Below, in pieces: positions 4,947-8,316 of a DNA stretch of 8,316 nucleotides. The DNA is from Clostridiales bacterium (GTDB taxonomy: Bacteria; Bacillota_A; Clostridia; Saccharofermentanales; Saccharofermentanaceae), in NCBI GenBank assembly GCA_017649745.1, contig JAGCGE010000377.1:1-8316 (forward strand). Direction: 5' to 3'. The notes under the pieces are model-generated. The model made no database searches. It was not told the DNA's origin and worked only from the letters and a program-made list of their open reading frames with translations. Within the stretch, counting starts at the first letter, position 1. Each line of letters opens with the position of its first letter. The translations under genes were made by a program, and so were the position numbers.

Positions 4947-7115
4947 TTAGTTACTTCCAGCTGTTTTGAGCTTAAGAGAACCAAGACCATATACACGCTC
5001 GATTACATTGTCACCGTTTGTAGCTGTAATCTTAATCTTCTGCTGACGGTTAGCAACTCTTGTAACAAGAATTCCATCATCAACGGTAACAGGATTGCCT
5101 TCGCTATCTCCACCGATAACTTCTGCTTTAATAACAGCAGTTCCATCAGGTGTTGCTGCAAGATCGAGTGCTAAGAAGTTACCTTCCTGCTTAGCGGGAT
5201 CCCCACTAAAGCCTGTATAACCGGTAACGTATCTTAATGTACCTGTAATCTGCTGGCTACCTTCATTAATCTGGATGTTGCTCTGAAGATCATCTACTTC
5301 TTTGCCATATCTTGTTTCTTCGGGAGGAGTAGGAAGAACTGTAAGTGTTACATTAACTGCTTCCTCAAGAATAATAGCACTGTAAGGAACTACAAGAGCA
5401 CCAGACATTCTGGTTTCCATAAGATACTTCTGCTGGTTGTAATCAATGTCGAAGTCATCGAACATATTGATTTCGCCACCCTTATCGGTACCAACTTTGT
5501 AATCGCTAAGGTTAACAATAATACCCATAAGGTTTCTTGTTTCACCTTTTTCATCTCTAGAAAGATTCTCCATTACAGGAACAGTAACGATCTCTTTAAC
5601 ACGAAGAGCTGTAGCAAGTTCTCCTTCATTGTTATAGAGTTTACGTCCCATGTTATCTTCCATAAGAAGCATATCTGTAAGAAGATCGTCTGTCGTAAAG
5701 AGTGTAGGAGAACCTGAACCTCTGTAATCTTTACGAGCTTTGATAGCTGTTCTGATAAATGTCTTAGCCTTAACGTCAGCTGTAGCATTTGCAGCAACAT
5801 CAACAGTCTTCTTAACTACAAAGAGCTCTTCCTCTTTCCAGATAGGTCTTACATTTGCTTCTCTGATCTTATCATCTGATGATGTAGGTCTTCCATCACC
5901 TACAAGGATTGCACGAGCAATTTCCTCATCCAGCATCTGACGCATTTCTTTCTTGATCATAGCAACTACATCGAAATCTGTAATATCAACCATATCATCA
6001 CGATCGATCTTCTGTTTCTTGTAGATGGTTGTAGGCTCGGTCTTTCTCTTGAGCATTGTGAATACTTCTTCTTTCTTCATGTTGCCCTTGATATAACCTT
6101 TAGCTCTTGCATCATCTTCTGTGATGTCTGCAAAGAGAGATTTAATTCTGCTGAATGCAGAATGGCTTGTTCCGGAAATAACTTTACTTACCCATCCATC
6201 AGGTCTCTTAATGAACTGGGGATCGCCTTCATTAAGACGAGCATCCGGGAACATATAGTCGATATTCTCGATACCATAGTCATCTGTATGAGCAAGAACG
6301 GAAGCTCTTAATGAGCCAAGTGTCTTTGCATCACTGAACATATCTTCGATTTCGCTGTGAGATAATACATGAATGTCTTCATATCCACCGTATTCTTCAT
6401 CATAGTTATCAAATGCATTGTGTTTCATATCTTCGTAATCTCCTTCTTCGCCACCTTCTCCTCCGGTAGCATCTTCAACTGCCTGGCCAACAATGGCATA
6501 TACTGCCTGCTTCTGTTCTTCAGTCATAGCTTCAAAAATTTCACCAACGGTTTTTCCCGATTCGTTCTGGTTTTCCGCCATAGTAGTTTGTTCCTCCTTT
6601 TTAGGTTCTTCTTTAGTTTCTTCTGAATGCTGTATTACGGGATTTCTATCAATAGGCTCCTGGAAACACATTTCTGCTTCCCACTCGTCCGTTTCAGGAT
6701 CTGAATGCGTAAGAACTGTGTCTATTCCAGCGTAAGGATTTGCTGAAGCGAGTACAAGACTTACTTCTCTAATCATACCGTGATACACATTTCCAGCCTG
6801 TTCTTTTAATTTGTTAGCATAAATGCTCAATGCCGATATATCGCCATGCTTAACCATCTCTTTTGCTATCTGTCCATTCTCTGTATCATTAAGATAACAG
6901 TATGCATAGACGCCTCTGTCAGGTCTGTTCTCAAGATAAGCATGCCCTAAAACACCATTAATGTTTTCATGGTCATGATTATAAACGATAGGAACTTTTT
7001 TTCCATCACAGTCTTTAAAACTATTTGATTTCAAAGTTCTACCATCAGAACATTTAACATTATAGACAGTTGCCCATCCAGCGAAATCGGGCTGTTCTGT
7101 AAGGTTTACTCCCAT
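4947..7115 (-). CDS. Prohead protease (S78/HK97 gp4-like) fused to HK97-fold major capsid protein with C-terminal Ig-like domain
   Basis: This 722-residue polyprotein-like gene combines procapsid maturation protease and shell subunit. Residues about 1-135 are a caudoviral prohead protease: VPIVYNHDH carries the likely catalytic His47, ISALSIYA the likely Ser97, and IREVSLVL the likely Glu117. Residues about 140-250 are acidic and Glu/Gly-rich and probably act as a scaffold (delta-like) region. Residues about 255-590 are the capsid protein, with the blocks NIDYMFPDAR, FSRIKSLFADIT, DARAKGYIKGNMKKE, TTIYKKQKIDRDDMVDITDF, MLDEEIARAILVGDGR and ALVVPYSAIILEEAVNVTL. A proline-containing linker (LPTPPEE, 593-599) leads to a beta-rich Ig-like domain at about 600-722 containing GYTGFSGDPAKQEGNFLAL. 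In HK97 the protease and capsid are separate genes (gp4, gp5); fused versions are known in related Bacillota phages. An internal SD plus ATG at Met179 could also yield free capsid protein. GC is higher than in the flanking genes. The domain calls are confident; the catalytic residue assignments are by analogy. Confidence 0.93.
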   Translation of the reverse strand: MGVNLTEQPDFAGWATVYNVKCSDGRTLKSNSFKDCDGKKVPIVYNHDHENINGVLGHAYLENRPDRGVYAYCYLNDTENGQIAKEMVKHGDISALSIYANKLKEQAGNVYHGMIREVSLVLASANPYAGIDTVLTHSDPETDEWEAEMCFQEPIDRNPVIQHSEETKEEPKKEEQTTMAENQNESGKTVGEIFEAMTEEQKQAVYAIVGQAVEDATGGEGGEEGDYEDMKHNAFDNYDEEYGGYEDIHVLSHSEIEDMFSDAKTLGSLRASVLAHTDDYGIENIDYMFPDARLNEGDPQFIKRPDGWVSKVISGTSHSAFSRIKSLFADITEDDARAKGYIKGNMKKEEVFTMLKRKTEPTTIYKKQKIDRDDMVDITDFDVVAMIKKEMRQMLDEEIARAILVGDGRPTSSDDKIREANVRPIWKEEELFVVKKTVDVAANATADVKAKTFIRTAIKARKDYRGSGSPTLFTTDDLLTDMLLMEDNMGRKLYNNEGELATALRVKEIVTVPVMENLSRDEKGETRNLMGIIVNLSDYKVGTDKGGEINMFDDFDIDYNQQKYLMETRMSGALVVPYSAIILEEAVNVTLTVLPTPPEETRYGKEVDDLQSNIQINEGSQQITGTLRYVTGYTGFSGDPAKQEGNFLALDLAATPDGTAVIKAEVIGGDSEGNPVTVDDGILVTRVANRQQKIKITATNGDNVIERVYGLGSLKLKTAGSN
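6579..6600 (-). promoter_or_regulatory. Candidate internal ribosome binding site and ATG for stand-alone scaffold-capsid protein
   Basis: Inside the fusion gene the minus strand has AAAGGAGG at 6600-6593, then 11 bases, then an in-frame ATG at 6581-6579 (Met179, MAENQNESGK). The gene's own start uses a comparable 12-base spacing. Initiation here would give a 544-residue scaffold plus capsid product without the protease. The SD is written by AAG-GAG codons for Lys173-Glu174, while the other Lys and Glu codons in the same stretch are AAA and GAA. That is suggestive of selection, but the residues themselves (KKEE) also make such a string likely by chance. Function is inferred only. Confidence 0.45.
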
Positions 7116-7123
7116 TTTGAATT
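7108..7123 (-). repeat. Three-copy 16-base motif, copy 1 (overlaps the protease-capsid start codon)
   Basis: The minus strand reads AATTCAAAATGGGAGT; its ATG is the start codon of the protease-capsid gene. It matches the copy at 3479-3494 at 15 of 16 positions, and including four flanking A/T bases the exact identity is 16 bases (7111-7126 versus 3482-3497). The function is unknown. It lies between the SD and the first codons, so it could affect translation initiation. Confidence 0.5.
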
Positions 7124-7127
7124 TTTA

Positions 7128-7135
7128 CTCCTTCC
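7128..7135 (-). promoter_or_regulatory. Ribosome binding site of the protease-capsid fusion gene
   Basis: The minus strand reads GGAAGGAG here, followed by 12 bases and the ATG at 7115-7113. The spacing is longer than the usual 5-9 bases. The site lies in the 27-base gap after the portal stop and fixes the start at MGVNLTEQPDFAGW, the expected beginning of the protease domain. Confidence 0.75.
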
Positions 7136-7142
7136 TATAGAA

Positions 7143-8316
7143 TTATTGGTATGGTTCTTCTTCATAATATTCTGGATCTTCCATTGGATACTGTTCATTG
7201 CCTAAATTCATTCCATTTACATCAATGTGCTCTTGATCTTTTGACTCTGAAATGTTGGCATTCTTCAATTCATCCGATCTTGGATCTTGAGAAGGTTTCA
7301 TACCAATTGCTTGTCTGACTTCGTTTGCAGTCATAATTTCATTTCTTGTAAACTTATCAGCTAACTCTGCTATAGAACTAATTGGTGCCAATTTAAATGG
7401 ATCTCTAAAATACATTATTGACTGCCCTCTTGATCTAGCAGTTAAAGATAAAAACTTACGACGCATTTCTTCAACAATCGCATTCATTATTGGCTCTATA
7501 GTTCTTGAAAAGTAATTATTCATTGTCTTTTCATCAGCAGTGCCATCTAGAATTGCAGGAGTCATACCTAACTGTTGATATAACTGATTTGTTAAATACT
7601 CAACTTCACTCATAAGATTATTATCCAAAGGTCTATTTAATTGTATTATTTTCTCCGTTTGATCGGAATATGCTATTCCATGAGGAGATTCTTGTAATTG
7701 CTTTTCTAAATTAGCAATTCTTTCTTCAGCTAAATTCCTTTTCATTTCAGTACCGGTAGAATAGGGAAGCTGTATTATCATGTTCATTTTATTAGAATTC
7801 TGTTTTTCATCTACAGAATCCAATAATGTAAGTTTTCTAGAAAGTCGCTTTGCTGTAGAATTTGTAGAATTCATGATAGAATAAAAAGGATTTTCAATTA
7901 TTGACGCCATTTCTTTTGGCACCCAAATTTCCTCTTTTTTTCCATTTCTATCATTATAGAGTCTAACCTTTATACTAGATGGACGCCATTCAACAATTTT
8001 ACCAGTTCTTAAAGTTAATATCCTATATGCTCCTTCTGATCTGTCCAAAGGATTATTATCATCTATATCAATAGGAACTACTGCAACTACGCCTTCATCC
8101 AACATAGACATGACAATATCCTGAATAAGTGCTCTGCCTGTTTGATCTATATTAGCTTCAACTGTAAGGCAGGAATCTAAACTGGATTTTATTATTTCAC
8201 TAAATCTATCAGAAAGGTCTAATCTAACATGATGAATATCAATGGTAGCACAATCCACTGCTATTTTGCACATTATCGAATTAATAATGTTTCTTTCATT
8301 TCTTCCGCTAACTACA
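7143..8316 (-). CDS. Phage portal protein, N-terminus beyond the right edge (partial)
   Basis: Portal proteins form the dodecameric ring at one capsid vertex through which DNA is packaged and to which the tail connector docks. The first ATG in the window is at 8273, but the frame stays open upstream to the edge, adding about 14 codons (VVSGRNERNIINSI). That stretch reads like the conserved portal segment before the Met-Cys-Lys-Ile-Ala region, so the ATG is almost certainly internal and a few dozen residues are missing. Numbering from that Met, the recognisable blocks are VEANIDQTGRALIQD (about 38-52), a tract with RTGKIVEWRPSSIKVRLYND (about 90-109), a charged helical stretch near 180-195, LNRPLDNNLMSEVEYLTNQL (about 213-232), LDGTADEKTMNNYFSRTIEP (about 242-261), RSRGQSIMYFRDPFKLAP and FTRNEIMTANEVRQAIGMKP (about 308-327). 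The last segment is the wing/C-terminal signature of HK97-type portals. It ends with TAA, 27 bases before the protease-capsid gene. The family call is secure; the true start cannot be placed here. Confidence 0.93.
   Translation of the reverse strand, partial: VVSGRNERNIINSIMCKIAVDCATIDIHHVRLDLSDRFSEIIKSSLDSCLTVEANIDQTGRALIQDIVMSMLDEGVVAVVPIDIDDNNPLDRSEGAYRILTLRTGKIVEWRPSSIKVRLYNDRNGKKEEIWVPKEMASIIENPFYSIMNSTNSTAKRLSRKLTLLDSVDEKQNSNKMNMIIQLPYSTGTEMKRNLAEERIANLEKQLQESPHGIAYSDQTEKIIQLNRPLDNNLMSEVEYLTNQLYQQLGMTPAILDGTADEKTMNNYFSRTIEPIMNAIVEEMRRKFLSLTARSRGQSIMYFRDPFKLAPISSIAELADKFTRNEIMTANEVRQAIGMKPSQDPRSDELKNANISESKDQEHIDVNGMNLGNEQYPMEDPEYYEEEPYQ

Noticed and set aside
6426..6445. Second internal SD-like site (AAGGAG, 11 bases before the in-frame ATG of Met230, MKHNAFD) in the fusion gene
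   Set aside because: The SD string falls out of ordinary codons for Glu-Gly-Asp in a Glu-rich tract with no unusual codon choice, and is shorter than the Met179 site. It is kept only as a caution that such sites arise by chance here.
8271..8273. ATG at 8273 as the real start of the portal gene
   Set aside because: The frame is open upstream to the window edge, the upstream codons read as conserved portal sequence, and no Shine-Dalgarno is suitably placed. The gene is partial at the right edge.
1..8316. Genome-wide stop codon reassignment (TGA to Trp or TAG to Gln)
   Set aside because: TAA, TAG and TGA all end genes at sensible places next to downstream start codons, and Trp codons checked in the tape measure are TGG. 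Only the tape measure's terminal TGA is ambiguous.
1..8316. tRNA genes, CRISPR arrays, insertion sequences, attachment sites or a defence/accessory cassette
   Set aside because: Coding density is nearly complete with phage structural genes. No gap is larger than about 80 bases and no suitable repeat array, cloverleaf or terminal inverted repeat was seen.

Overview
The window is a block of the late structural genes (head completion and tail) of a siphovirus-type tailed phage or prophage. Every credible gene is on the minus strand, so transcription runs from the right edge (8316) to the left edge (1). The sequence is AT-rich, nearly all genes have strong GGAGG-type Shine-Dalgarno sites, and the proteins resemble families I know from phages and prophages of low-GC Bacillota (Clostridia-like, often gut). 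That host is an inference from family resemblance. No integrase, lysis, replication, defence or host gene is present, so I cannot say whether this is a virion genome or an integrated prophage.

In transcription order the layout is: (1) a portal protein whose N-terminus lies beyond the right edge; (2) a single long gene fusing an HK97-type (S78) prohead protease, an acidic scaffold-like linker, an HK97-fold major capsid protein and a C-terminal Ig-like domain; (3) two small overlapping head-tail connector genes; (4) the major tail protein; (5) an intrinsic terminator; (6) two tail assembly chaperone-type genes; (7) an HK97 gp10-like connector gene; (8) a tape measure protein that ends at a TGA only 28 bases from the left edge.

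Together these genes would build the portal vertex, assemble and mature the procapsid, close the head, polymerise the tail tube around the tape measure and join head to tail. Terminase genes are expected beyond the right edge, and distal tail and fibre genes beyond the left edge.

I did not find an evidently new kind of system; the gene content is conventional. The points that deserve a second look are: a near-perfect internal ribosome binding site with an in-frame ATG at the protease/capsid junction; four copies of a V-[LI]-x-H-[ST]-[DE] motif bracketing the protease, linker and capsid, which may be maturation cleavage sites; a three-copy 16-base motif in the non-coding gaps around the capsid and tail-tube genes; and an in-frame TGA at the end of the tape measure after which the frame stays open to the window edge.
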